Source: Phytoseiulus persimilis
Taxonomy: Eukaryota; Arthropoda; Arachnida; Mesostigmata; Phytoseiidae
Direction of reading: 5' to 3'
NCBI GenBank assembly: GCA_037576195.1
Contig: CM075103.1
Span: 27,488,723 to 27,552,722, forward strand
Length of the DNA: 64,000 nt
Shown here piece after piece: positions 52,496 through 64,000 of the stretch. Both the position numbers and the translations under genes were made by a program. Each line of letters opens with the position of its first letter. Within the stretch, counting starts at the first letter, position 1. Below the pieces are notes generated by a model, which searched no databases, was not told the origin of the DNA, and was given only the letters and a program-made list of their open reading frames with translations.

Positions 52496-54555
52496 TCATA
52501 GGAACAGGTTGGGAAGTGTTGTCACCGGTGGTAGACGTACAGCGGAGGTTGGTCTCAGCTGATCGCTGAACCTGAGCCTCCTGGATGGTAACGCAGACTA
52601 CTGCTAGGTGACACAGGGCGGTTTGTTGATGTTGTCATTGTTGCAGCTGTACTCGGGGAACAAACACAGAGGACATCGGCAGAACTTCGGTAAAAGAAGA
52701 ACCTCGGAGGCGCTTCAAGTCACTGCAGCGGCTCTGCAGGCACAACTAGAGGAGTGGCGAACGTTCGTTTTTGTGTGTGTAAAGATGTGGGTTCAAATAC
52801 AATGAATGAAATGGAGTCTTGAATGAACCAGCAGCACCTAGTGAAGGAAACTGCGCGGACGAGACGGCCGTCAGCCGCGTAAACAACCGAATGCTCACGC
52901 GACTTCTTGCCGGTGCTGCGACCGTCGCAGTGATTTTGTTTGTAGTTGTTGTAGTTGTTTTGAAAACCAGTCCTCACTGAGCAGTGCTATTCTTCCCCCA
53001 GACTGTAGAAACAATCTCCAGTCTAAAACAGTGGGAACTGAAAGAAGAAGAAAGAGAATAGACGTTAGGAAGGAGATCTTCGTGGGAACCTAGTGTTCCT
53101 CTCTGATTATTATTTCAAGGCCCAGGCCCGAGTTCCACTATCACTTCGAGCGCTTTGGATTGATTTTCCGGAGCTTCAACCTGAACCATAACGTTGCCGT
53201 CACTCGATGAAAAGACCGATCTCTAGCTCCTGAACCATATCACCGAGCTCTGAGCGATTTCGGAGAGAATTTCCGAGAAAAAGCATACAAATCAATAATC
53301 GAGCGGCAGAGTTGCTTCACGAAGCGAATAGATCGAATCTTGGAGGCGGGAAACGAAATGGTGAGAATAGGAGGGCAGCGGAAATTGTCAGGAGGAAGCG
53401 CCCCGGGGATAATCCCTTCCGAAGTTTGTCTGTTTGTCAAAGCAAAGAGGATAACATTCGTTAACTACGCGAGAGCGAAGATACAAAAACATGACAACGA
53501 CGAACGAAACGACAGCGAATGAAACGGAAGGCGGCCAAGAGGGTTTTTCGTCCCTCAGCACAGCCTGGGAGGGATTTCGAGTCTCCGAGGAGGCTTCTAA
53601 CGAACGAGTATCACCGGATCTCCGCTCGCATTCAAAAGGAGAAACACCACCTGTTCACGTGTGAGAAACCTCTCGTGCCACGAAATTCACTCTCAGATAG
53701 TCAGTAAGGCGTTACTGCCGCCGCCTCCTCCTCTTAATCTTCAATGTTTAATGGCTGGTCACCGAGCCGCGCTATCTCTCACTCGGCCGAACGGCTAGCT
53801 TTAAATATTTAACCCCAGGAAAAATAATCGATGACCTCTAAACTGGAAGGAGACATTGCGTGATGTGCTCGCTTAATTCATCGCCGATTTCTATTAGAGC
53901 TCCGGGAGAGAAGAGAAAAGAAACAGAGAGACCGCGAGCGATCGCGCCGCAGCCCTTTGCCAATAAAGGCTTACCACGCCCACCGAGATAACTTCAAACT
54001 TTTTCAGACTTTTGAAAGTAATGAAGAAATCGCCAGCTCCTCGGTTCAGCTCTGCGCGGCGGCAAGTAGGAGGAGAAAGGGGTAGAAGAAGACAGTGAAG
54101 GGAATTTCGGGGCAAGCGACCGCTGTGGGAATGGATGAGGGATCTTTTATGAGAGGCCTGGAGGCGTGTCCGACCGACCAACAAACTGTCGGTTCATCCG
54201 TGCGGTCGGTTAGTCGTCCTTTCGACGAATCTCGGGAGTTGAGAAGCTTGGGGAGGAGTGTTTTAACTCCTTAAACCCAGGAGGAACGATGAAAACAAAG
54301 AATGGATCCAGTACGCGTTGAACATGAAGCTGGGCGACTGGCTCGCTCGAACAGCAGCTTGAGCACGGTGTTATATTAGGAAGCGACGAGCTAATCAACT
54401 GATCTCCAAAACTCACGAAAATTACTTTAGAGTCGCTCCTCCTCGCTGCTCACATCCAATGCCCCTCACAGCCTCATCCAGCTGCCTCCCTCGAACTCAA
54501 CGATCGGTTCCAGCTTCCAAGATGCGGAACTAGGTTGAATTTCGTGAAAGCTCAC

Positions 54556-54704
54556 CTGTGATTGCACTGCATTTGCTGCGGCCATCGATGTTGAATAATC
54601 TCCATTTCCAGTGGCGCCGTTCATGCCCATTGCATACATAGCATCTGGCGGGGGTGGACTTATCATCTGCCCTTGCTGGCCACCGTACGCCGACGCTCCA
54701 GCCG
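54556..54704 (-). CDS. exd: exd exon: C-terminal Gly/Met/Pro-rich region ending NAVQSQ
   Basis: The exon begins in phase 1. With the G from the upstream exon it reads AAGASAYGGQQGQMISPPPP, then DAMYAMGMNGATGNGDYSTS, then MAAANAVQSQ, 50 codons in all. The SPPPP-D-MY-MGMNG pattern and the final NAVQSQ match the C-terminal region I recall for arthropod Exd, just before a conserved VDTLRHVI-type segment. The acceptor is AAATTCTCTTCCAG and the donor is CAG followed by GTGAGC, so the transcript is expected to continue into another exon. If the donor were ignored, the frame would stay open for 29 more codons (VSFHEIQPSS to a stop at about 54,466). That would be an intron-retained tail with no family resemblance. 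The phase match with the helix-3 exon across a 7.2-kb intron strongly supports the call. Confidence 0.93.
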
Positions 54705-54768
54705 CTGGAAGAGAATTTAAGGATTAGGAACCAGTTCAAAAGTGGAAAGAGTGAAACTGAATTTCGGT

Positions 54769-54779
54769 CCCCCCCCCCC
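54769..54779. repeat. poly-C run, 11 bases
   Basis: An uninterrupted C tract in the exd intron, about 65 bp upstream (in transcript direction) of the C-terminal exon. Confidence 0.9.
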
Positions 54780-56174
54780 TCCACAACTGGGCAGACGCCT
54801 CCTGGGACGCCGCCAGTTTCGCGGCACGAGACGGCATAGACTGTGTTCGTTGCCGTTTGATCGCTCCCGGCTCAATCAGTCACGCGGCTGCCGCTCCCGG
54901 GATCGAGTTTGTTGCTTCGAACGGGGCAAGGCTCGTTGAAGCCACTCTTGCAAATCAGATAATTCCCTCCGGGAGCAAGCTTGTTCTTGGCGCCGCGGTA
55001 ATTGTTGTCGCCATCGTCGTCATATCTAGAAAGTGGTCGTTGCGGGTGGATGCCTCATTGCATCGACCGCAGAATCGATCGAGAGTAGATTAGCTGATGA
55101 AGCGGACGGCTTTTGCCGATTTTTTGATCTTTTAACAGAACGGAGTTCGTCCTCCTCTCGGTCGACGGCTCGTTCGCCCGCTTGCTCGGTCTGGTTGACT
55201 GGCTCATTTGGCGTAATGTCTCAAATGAAGCAGAAACCTCACGACGATGCCGACAGCCCGCCGGGAGAAGGACGAGGAAAAGGCGAACAACGAGGGCGGG
55301 GGAATCGAGGAGGATCGCCGAGGGGCCAGTCAGGCAGGCCGACCCGACAGATGAACGTTCAGCAAGCCAGTTAGCCCAGTGAGCGAGCGGACAAGGAGGC
55401 AAGCAAGCCGAATTACATCTTGCCGAGAAGAAGACGATGACAACGTCGGACAAGACGAGAATCTCCAGTGGAAGCTCAATTACACTTATTAAACTGTTCT
55501 GTCGTCCCCCTTCATGCTCTATCCAAGCCGTTACGAGCTGAGTTCTTGTGCAACTCGGTGTCGTCACTGCTCGCGGCGCCTCGATTCGCCGCCCGGAGGA
55601 GGATTCCTCTTCGGAACCTCCTCCGGTTCTCCGATCTATCGACGCTTCTCCACCCGCGTACCCTCAAAGTCGCACATCCCGACAGCCTCACACAGCGGAG
55701 AAACTCTTTCCCCGTCGCGCTCAAGGGTTCATGAAGCGGGAGTAGCTCAATCGGGAAGATAACTTCTTTCGCAAGTGAGCATCTGCATTGTTGTCGACCG
55801 CGTCCCATAACAACTCTGCCGGCATGATGTCGACGGCGACAACCGCGATGGATATGACCTTCATGGAGCGGATTCAATTTCTTAATGTACAACACGAAGG
55901 GGAGGACGGGTATTTTTCTTCTGGTCTGAGGGAGCTATCTGAACTAGCCAATTATGAGATCTCGTTTGGCGGCCCTGCTTCGGCAGCGAACTGTTCGCCG
56001 AGCCGAAGGTTCTCGTCCGCTCTCCTCTCCCGCCGTTGCTTCAGGAGGTAGGCCCAATTCAAGAAGACGATCCGTCATCCCCGTGTTCCTCCTTTTTCTC
56101 GTTTCTACGTCTCGTCCAATCGCCTAAGTGGCTGCAGAGGCCAGCACACAGCTTCACAGGCTGAATGCCTCCCA

Positions 56175-56220
56175 GCCGGTCGGTCGGCCGGCCGGCTGGT
56201 CGCTCGCTCGGTCGCTCGGT
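56175..56220. repeat. compound GGTC/GGCC/GCTC tetranucleotide repeat
   Basis: Tandem CGGT units turn into CGGC and then CGCT units within the large exd intron. Confidence 0.92.
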
Positions 56221-58934
56221 TTGACGGGTTTGCTTCACTTGCCCATGGTTGCCTGTTCGCTTGAACCGAGCGATCCAGTGGCTACAAACGGGAACTCCAA
56301 ACTTGTTTCCAGGGCCTTCGCGACGATTTTCCTCTCGCATTCTAGAACTTCAACCCGTGGTCTCCCTCCTGATCTCCTTCGTCGGACGTTACGAAGCTCA
56401 TATAGTTTGGTGAGACGGTCCCGTGCTGAGAACATAGAACGGGAACACGGAAGAACGTTGGAGAGATGGACCCGCAAGATGGACAAAGGCGTAACTTTTC
56501 GAAGTGCCAGGCGAGCCACTCTCGAACGATGTTTTGAGTCTTTCAGAAGAGTGGTCTCCTTTGCCGCCTTTCCACGAACCACTCCCCGGCAGGGACGAAG
56601 GGGCCCGGGCAGGCACGGCATAGTGCGGGGAAAACCTCGCAGAGACTTCTGCATTAGTCTAACAAGACGCGGCCGCCACAAAAGGTTTGGAAAAATGAGG
56701 ATATTGCACTTCACACGCCGAGACTGGTAGCCGCTTCTCCCCTGTTTCCGTCGGCCGCCAGGCGAGAAGGATTCCTCTATCGGAGATACCCTCCAGGATA
56801 AAACCCGAGGAGCCCAGTCGAGAGAATAGGTAGGCGAACATACATAGCCCGGGTGTTTCCTTCTCGCGCGGGATCAGCAATGCCCGTGCTCTCCAAACTC
56901 AGGAGCGAGCTCGGCAGGAGGAGGACAAGACTCATGATTTTCGGCGGTGATCAGGAGGAAACCGTAACAACGTCCCTGTTGGTGCTCGTTCGTCTCTCCA
57001 CTCGACCAAAAACGTGATAGCTACGATGATGCTTTTACAGTGCGTCCATAGATCTTCGTCTGATGAATGGACTGTTGACTGGCAGTCGGCGCTCTTCGTT
57101 ACTCCGTGGGCGTCTGTCACGACCGTCAAATCATAAGTAACAGCTGTTTCTGTATCGAATCATCCCTAGTCGATCCATCCATAGCCGCAGTCAGACATCT
57201 CGATGAATGAATTCAGGGGTGCTTGCGGAACTTCAGCAGTCTGGGATGTCTCTCGGGATCTCGGCGGAGGTTCTATTGGACTTTCGTTATCGAGTAGAAA
57301 ACATATTGATATCGAAGACCGTTTGAACACTGACTGGAGCGCGATTGGTCGGCATCCCACAAGGCCGAACACAGTTCGGGACTTCCTGATGGCGCAGCGC
57401 TCGAGGTTCGAGTCAAGTTGAGGAGAATGACTGGCGACTCCATGCGTGCGAGATCTAGATGGACTCCTTGGTTGCTCGCAAGAGGCGATGCCGTCGTCGC
57501 TGCTGATGTTGTCGTCATTAACACAGTGGTTGCCGCCGCGGCAACGGAGGCATAGGAGTAGCGAATGAAACAAACAGCAGACGAACGGACGAATCATTTT
57601 TCATCCTGTGGTTACCAAACACACAACGGGGAGCCCCCGACGCGCTCGTTGCCGCTTCGGCGGCCGCCGTGGGGACTCCGATGCTGCTTGCTGTACGGAA
57701 TCACCACCGCCGCCGCCTCCGAAGAAGATGAAAACCGGGTGGGGGGCTGGGAGTGAACAACGACATCGGCGGCGGTAACAACAATATTTTTTGTTCATTC
57801 CGAGAACACTGAAGATCCGTAACAGAAGGTCGAACAAAAGCCATGCGAGCAGGGACGGCAGAAAATGAAGAACGCTTCAAAGGAGCGGATGATGTTGTCG
57901 TCGTCGTCGTGTTCTTGTTCTTCTCCTTCAGTCAGTCACTCAGCCAGCCAGTCGAGCAGACAGCGGAGCAAACAAAAGGATTCATCATACGAACAACAAC
58001 CGACTCGCGCAGAAGATCAATTGGAACGAGCGAGCGAAAAATTCATCGTCGCATGTTGAGACCCCATTCGATTCATGTGGGAACCTCGTCGCCTCCTGCT
58101 GGTGAATTTTTTGCTGATGCTCAACGCGTGTCTGCGCGTAGCCATCCTCTGGTTCCTGTTGTTCTCACAGCGAACCGGCGGCTGAAAGCAGCCGGAAACT
58201 GGTGCAACGTTCAATAACGAGATTCTGCGATTTCGGGCCCTCAGGGGGCTTTGGTTGTTTGCTCCGACTCACCATCCAACCGACTGACTCGCTGTTGAAC
58301 CGTAAGAGGGTTCGCATGGCAGTTCCTGCGGCCCAGTTGCTCACGGCGTTGCTCCGCATCAGGTACAACAGTACGGCGCATGAAGCAAACAACAGCAAGA
58401 GGCCGACGTCCTCTTCGTATTCCTCGTGATGCTGATCCTTAGTCCGACTGGCGCTCATGTCAATCACCGGTCGTCAGGCTGTCAATCAAGATGACGGGCG
58501 TTTCATCGACGTAGTCCACGTCGTCAAGGACCTCGGAGCACGAGCGAAGCATCATCGCGAACCGTTGTAACGAGCGAATCGACTCCCAACGACAAAACTA
58601 TTCTCTCGAGCTCGATCCGAACGGCATCTTTTCGGCGCATTGTCATCAGGAGCTTGTTGCCGCCGGAAACTCGCTCGTCCCCGCCCGACTTTCGGGTTTC
58701 GTCCGAGCGGGGCTCGTCGCGCAGTCACCCGCTACCTGAGCATCGGGTCGAGAGTTGAGTGCTGCGAACGCGCACTGGACACACAAGGAGTCAGGAGTGT
58801 ATGTTATGAAAGGACCTCTGGGAGAGGCATTGTAAATCACGCCACAGCTGAGAGCAATTATCCACTACTGGCACCGCGACTTCATCGTCCTGCCATCCAG
58901 GACGAGCGACCGGTCGGCCAGACAAACGGGCAAG

Positions 58935-58984
58935 CGGGCGGGCGGGCGGGCGGGCGGTCGGTCGGTCAATCGGTCGGTCGGTCG
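58935..58984. repeat. (GGGC)n followed by (GGTC)n
   Basis: About 50 bp of tandem tetranucleotides in the large exd intron. GGGC units change to GGTC units, with one CAAT interruption. Confidence 0.95.
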
Positions 58985-61898
58985 AGGCGACTCAGTCATT
59001 CAGTGAGTTTCAGTCTCTAAGGACAAAAACCTACCGATAATCGAAAAAGGACCACCAGCATGAGCAGCATCGCCACCGCTGCTGAAACCATCGCCGATCC
59101 TCGTAGCCCTCGGCTCGTCGTATTTCTCCCGCTATCTCCTCTCAAATTGAGCGACGACGCCTCGGGCTACGAGTTAACCAACGCTGATTTACTTTCTCAA
59201 CTTGGCCGGGCGCCCAACCGGACAGAGGTTAAACTTCGGAGAACCGCTGGCTGTGTGCTCGGGGCGAATCCCGCTTCCCTTCAGAGGAGTGTGGAAGCCA
59301 CAGCCGCATTTTGATAGCAGCAGGCCATGAGATGAGGAGGAAATTGTCGTTTCCACTTTGTCGACATTTTGTACCACTGGTTGTCGGCGGGCTTTCAACA
59401 CGGGGCTTGAGCCCGAGCTCCACGGATCCTGGACTCCTCCGAAAGCTCCCGATACGTGTCGCCGCTTCTCTGGTTCATGTCGCGAGCCGGGCGCGTCACA
59501 GCGCATGCGCGAAATCTCCCACTGCCGTTGTTGATCACAACTACACAATACGTCAATAGGGGCGAATCAGCAGCAGGGTCAACAAAGCAACAACAAAAAA
59601 CGGTTTTTATCGTGCACGCTTCCAATACTCGTGTTGGATGAGCGCGATATGGCCGCATGAGAGGGAGGCGATAGCAGTTACGATACCCGAACGGGTCGAC
59701 CATTGAACTGCGGGGAGATCAGAATCGGGTGGCCAGCCGACCGATCTGTCGGTTGGTCCGCTCACTCGTCTGTGGCAGCTATCTGTAGATGGCACGGACG
59801 GACATACACCACAATGGTTGCGTGATTAACTCTGCTCTTTCGTTCTCGGTATCTCTTTTTGTTCGTATCTTTTGCCTCTCTTATGGCTAGTCGTCGTTGT
59901 TGTTGTTGTAGCCGTGGTCTGCGTTCGTCTATAGCAACTCTCCCTCTCTCTCGCTCTGCAATTGGCAAGCAATAATGATGATGATGGCAACGACGATGAT
60001 CTCAGCAACCGAGCACCGCCAGCCATTGCCATTTTCTTCTCATTGCTTCCTCGGCGTTATGGCCTTTAGTGGCGCCCTAATAGCGGCGGCGGGGAGAGCA
60101 TTCAAACCGAAAGGCTGTTTCCAATTGCCTTTCTGAGACGAGGAAGCGACCTCGACAGGGAAGAAGAACCCAATTGAAACACATGGTGGGAGCTCGCAGA
60201 CATTTCGCAGCACCCGGAGGGAACAGCCACCGCAAGTGCGCCACCTGCATAAGAAAATGACGAAGGGTCCAACTATTAGTAGATTAAGGGGGATTACATC
60301 GTTCCTCGCGGATTCCCTCGCACGCTATAAGCCCGTGACGACGGCAGCCACCGCCATCGAGGCGAGGGGAAGCGACGAGAGTCGGGTAAACGACGACAAA
60401 ATGTTCTCCTCTCTAGGAGGGTGTCCTCCGCGTCGTCGTCATCGTACCGTTCGGCGGCGACGAGGCAAATTTCTTGCGAACAGACAAGATCGAAGTCGAA
60501 GGGGAGTGCTTCTGCCTCCCCTCACGGAGCTCGCCTCAAAGGAGCTGGAAGCACCGACGGTCGTGGTCGTAGTAGTGGTGCCGGCAGCCAGGCGGGCGAG
60601 GCTGCAGGCAAGCGACAAATGAAATTAGTGTCAAATGTGTCATATTACTCGTAATTCCTTCTCTCCTGGCGTTGGAGCCGCTGCAAAAAGGGACCACGGC
60701 GACGAACCCTTGGAGGGAGACGACACTTGGAGGGCCACTTCACATCCACTTTGCATTCGTAAGCTAGTCAGCTAGTTTGCCTTGCAGGCGGGCGGGCGGC
60801 CCGCCAGCCAGCGAGCCAGCCAGGTCCTTCGGTCGATCTTTGCTCCTTTGGCGCGTTTCCTCCTGCTCGCTCGCTGGATGGCTCGAACAGTTTCGGGCAT
60901 CGCAAGCTGCCGAGAGTACCAACCGGTCGGTGTGGGTAGTGCCGAGCGAGTTTGGCATCACTTGCTTCGAATAGAGGAGAGCCCGCAGATGAGGTAATCC
61001 CGCTCCGTGTGATTCATGCGTAATCAATCAGGATAAAGGTGCAACGTCGTCCTGCTCGTGGTTCGCAGTTCGTCTGACCAGCGGGTTAACCCACTTCATA
61101 TGGCGGGTATCGGGGGCCAGCTTTGTACCGGCGAAGACGGTTCTCGTCGTGGCCCCATGCACTGCACAGCATATTGAAATGATTTCCGGTGAACGAAACC
61201 ACAACAGTTCTTCGTAGTTCGAGTTTTCTGCGATTCCCCGTCCAGCGGGCTGAACGCCTCTCAGGTCCCTGCTCCCCACCCGCTGCCTCGGCGTCTCATG
61301 AAGGGATCGTGGGCTCGAAGTTCCAGATATTCCTCGGGTTGCACCGTTGGGGGAAGCTCGGCGCACCGGTGGTCAGCCGGACAAGCGGGCGACCCGGGCG
61401 GCGGCGACGAAATAGGGAGGAATAAGAATAAGCGACAGGGCTGATCCTCGGACCACCGTCTCCGATGAGTCCGAGGAGAAGTTGGACGAGTTGAAGAATT
61501 TTTATTGCTGGACATATGATAGCCGACCGGCTGCCCACCCACCCGATTGGACAAAGAACGTCGGGTACCTCGTTGTTGTGCAGGTATGCTGCTGATATAT
61601 TGAGCTCATATCCGAGCGAATTCCTCAAACATTTCTTATCCCAGAGTCCTCTCGTTGTCCCCTGCCACGGTCGTCCGCTGCTTGTGATGTACTTCCTCAG
61701 CATCCTCCTCACCGCGTGATAGGAGATCAGCTGATGCGAACTGACAGCTCAATTATATTTCGTGTTTTTGACGACGAGGGCAACAAAACCACGGATAAGC
61801 ATAGGGACGAGCTCAACCTCGCGGGCCCCCCGCGTTGGAGTTGCATGTGGGACTCGAGTTTCCACTCTCTTAAATGTTCAAAATTCAGGGGAACTCAC

Positions 61899-61989
61899 CC
61901 TTCTTTGCCGCATACAGGTTAGCCTCCTCTTGAGCTTTTCCTATGTTCTTCTTGTATCGTATTCTCTTGTTACCAAACCAGTTAGACAC
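61899..61989 (-). CDS. exd: exd exon: homeodomain recognition helix 3 and following linker
   Basis: The 91-nt exon encodes 30 codons plus one base: [16 protein letters not shown] followed by [14 protein letters not shown]. This is the DNA-recognition helix of a PBC homeodomain. WFGNKRIR carries the Gly at homeodomain position 50 typical of PBC proteins, plus the invariant Asn51 and Arg53 that contact DNA. The GK..EEAN.YAAK segment just after the homeodomain is a PBC signature that stabilises Hox-PBC binding. The acceptor is TTTCTTTACAG, and the donor is GTGAGT after the phase-1 G. The exon joins the preceding one in phase 0 (VSQ|VSN), so an intron interrupts the homeodomain immediately before helix 3. 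Relative to vertebrate PBX, Phe is replaced by Ala in GKAQEE, Ile by Leu in ANLY, and a second Lys follows AAK. Confidence 0.97.
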
Positions 61990-63754
<1,765 letters not shown>

Positions 63755-64000
63755 TTAAATTTCTTCCCCGTCCAGACCCCTTGGCCCGCCGTCGCCACTC
63801 AGATTTAGCTGGAGCTGTGATCCTCCTTTGAGAGACTGCTGGTGCTGCAACTGCTTCGACTCGGGAGGCTGTACCCTTTTATAATTATATAGTGCCTGTT
63901 TACCCGCGTTCTTGGCCGGCCGGCCGGCCGACAAGTCAGGGCGCAGCCTCCTTAGTTTTTTCTTGCGAGGGCGACCGATAATCGCTGCAAACGGGGATCT
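63755..64000 (-). CDS. possible terminal exon with an AT-hook-like motif (weak, open at window edge)
   Basis: A minus-strand frame is open from the window edge to a TAA at 63,755-63,757. It reads AAIIGRPRKKKLRRLRP, then a Gln/Ser-rich stretch (SKQLQHQQSLKGGSQLQLNL), and ends DGEEI. GRPRKKK resembles an AT-hook, a minor-groove binding motif that usually has a GRP core flanked by basic residues. An acceptor-like TTTGCAG lies just upstream of the motif (exon would begin at 63,984), and a TATAAA variant poly(A) hexamer follows the stop by about 20 nt. It does not resemble any part of Exd/PBX, so if real it is the 3' end of another transcript or an alternative exon. About 82 open codons in this base composition can occur by chance, and part of the frame is a GGCC tandem repeat. 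I do not recognise the protein. Confidence 0.2.
   Translation of the reverse strand, partial: RSPFAAIIGRPRKKKLRRLRPDLSAGRPAKNAGKQALYNYKRVQPPESKQLQHQQSLKGGSQLQLNLSGDGGPRGLDGEEI
63914..63930. repeat. (GGCC)n short tandem repeat
   Basis: Four GGCC units plus one base. The tract lies inside the weak AT-hook frame and weakens the case that the frame is coding. Confidence 0.9.

Larger units (their letters stand above)
45042..54555. other. no supported gene; T/A-richer section, expected to hold the exd 3' end
   Basis: From about 46,900 to 52,600 the plus strand becomes noticeably richer in T and A, with stretches such as repeated TCATTATTCTCATT-like sequence. The exd donor at 54,555 points into this region, so a terminal exon and 3' UTR are expected here or further left. 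I searched for sequence encoding HVINQTGGY/HVISQTGGY, GWQDA and SVHSDTSN on the minus strand and found no match. Confidence 0.5.
54705..61898 (-). other. exd intron between the helix-3 exon and the C-terminal exon
   Basis: This intron of about 7.2 kb starts GTGAGT and ends CTCTTCCAG on the minus strand. The flanking phases (1/1) match, and the join AAKK|AAGASAY follows the arthropod Exd pattern, so no exon needs to be placed here. It carries long compound tetranucleotide repeats (56,175-56,220 and 58,935-58,984), CGTCGT-type triplet repeats near 57,893, and purine-rich tracts. Open frames inside it, for example the plus-strand frame at 55,788-56,051, have no recognisable family and are not called as genes. 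Confidence 0.88.

Noticed and set aside
54466..54555. Extension of the exd C-terminal exon to the stop at 54,466
   Set aside because: A consensus GTGAGC donor directly follows NAVQSQ, and the extension has no family resemblance. It was kept only as a possible intron-retained form.
55741..55765. tRNA A-box-like TAGCTCAATCGGG
   Set aside because: No B-box or acceptor stem follows within tRNA length.

Overview
The window looks like nuclear DNA of an animal, most likely an arthropod. The only part that can be identified with certainty is a set of exons on the minus strand near the right end. They encode the TALE-class homeodomain and C-terminal region of an Extradenticle/PBX (PBC-family) transcription factor. 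The exons have canonical GT-AG junctions and phases that join in frame, and the coding sequence is split inside the homeodomain. Intergenic and intronic DNA of about half GC, with many tetranucleotide repeats (TCGG, CAGC, GGGC) and poly-C/poly-G runs, would fit a compact, GC-balanced arthropod genome such as that of a mesostigmatid mite. That species guess is inference only.

Layout. Positions 1-54,465 contain no exon that I can support on either strand. The many ORFs there look like chance open frames: shifted overlapping frames are equally open, no domain is recognisable, and several run through microsatellites. The stretch holds simple repeats, several strong inverted repeats (1949-1994, 11623-11650, 11700-11719, 12199-12225) and a few TATA-like boxes. 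Around 46,900-52,600 the DNA is visibly richer in T and A. At 54,556-54,704, 61,899-61,989 and 63,337-63,472 lie three consecutive exd exons (transcribed right to left), separated by introns of about 7.2 kb and 1.35 kb.

The exd gene is incomplete here. The upstream exons encoding the PBC domain should lie beyond position 64,000. The usual short C-terminal exon (family ending around a VDTLRHVI-like segment and a Ser/Thr-rich tail) should lie to the left of 54,556, but I could not find it. At the extreme right edge, a minus-strand open frame with an AT-hook-like GRPRKKK motif (63,755-64,000) is a weak candidate for another exon.

No bacterial, phage, CRISPR, operon or tRNA/rRNA feature was found. 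I did not find a convincing undescribed system. The most useful leads are the missing exd terminal exon, the cluster of perfect inverted repeats near 11.6-12.2 kb, and the AT-hook frame at the edge.
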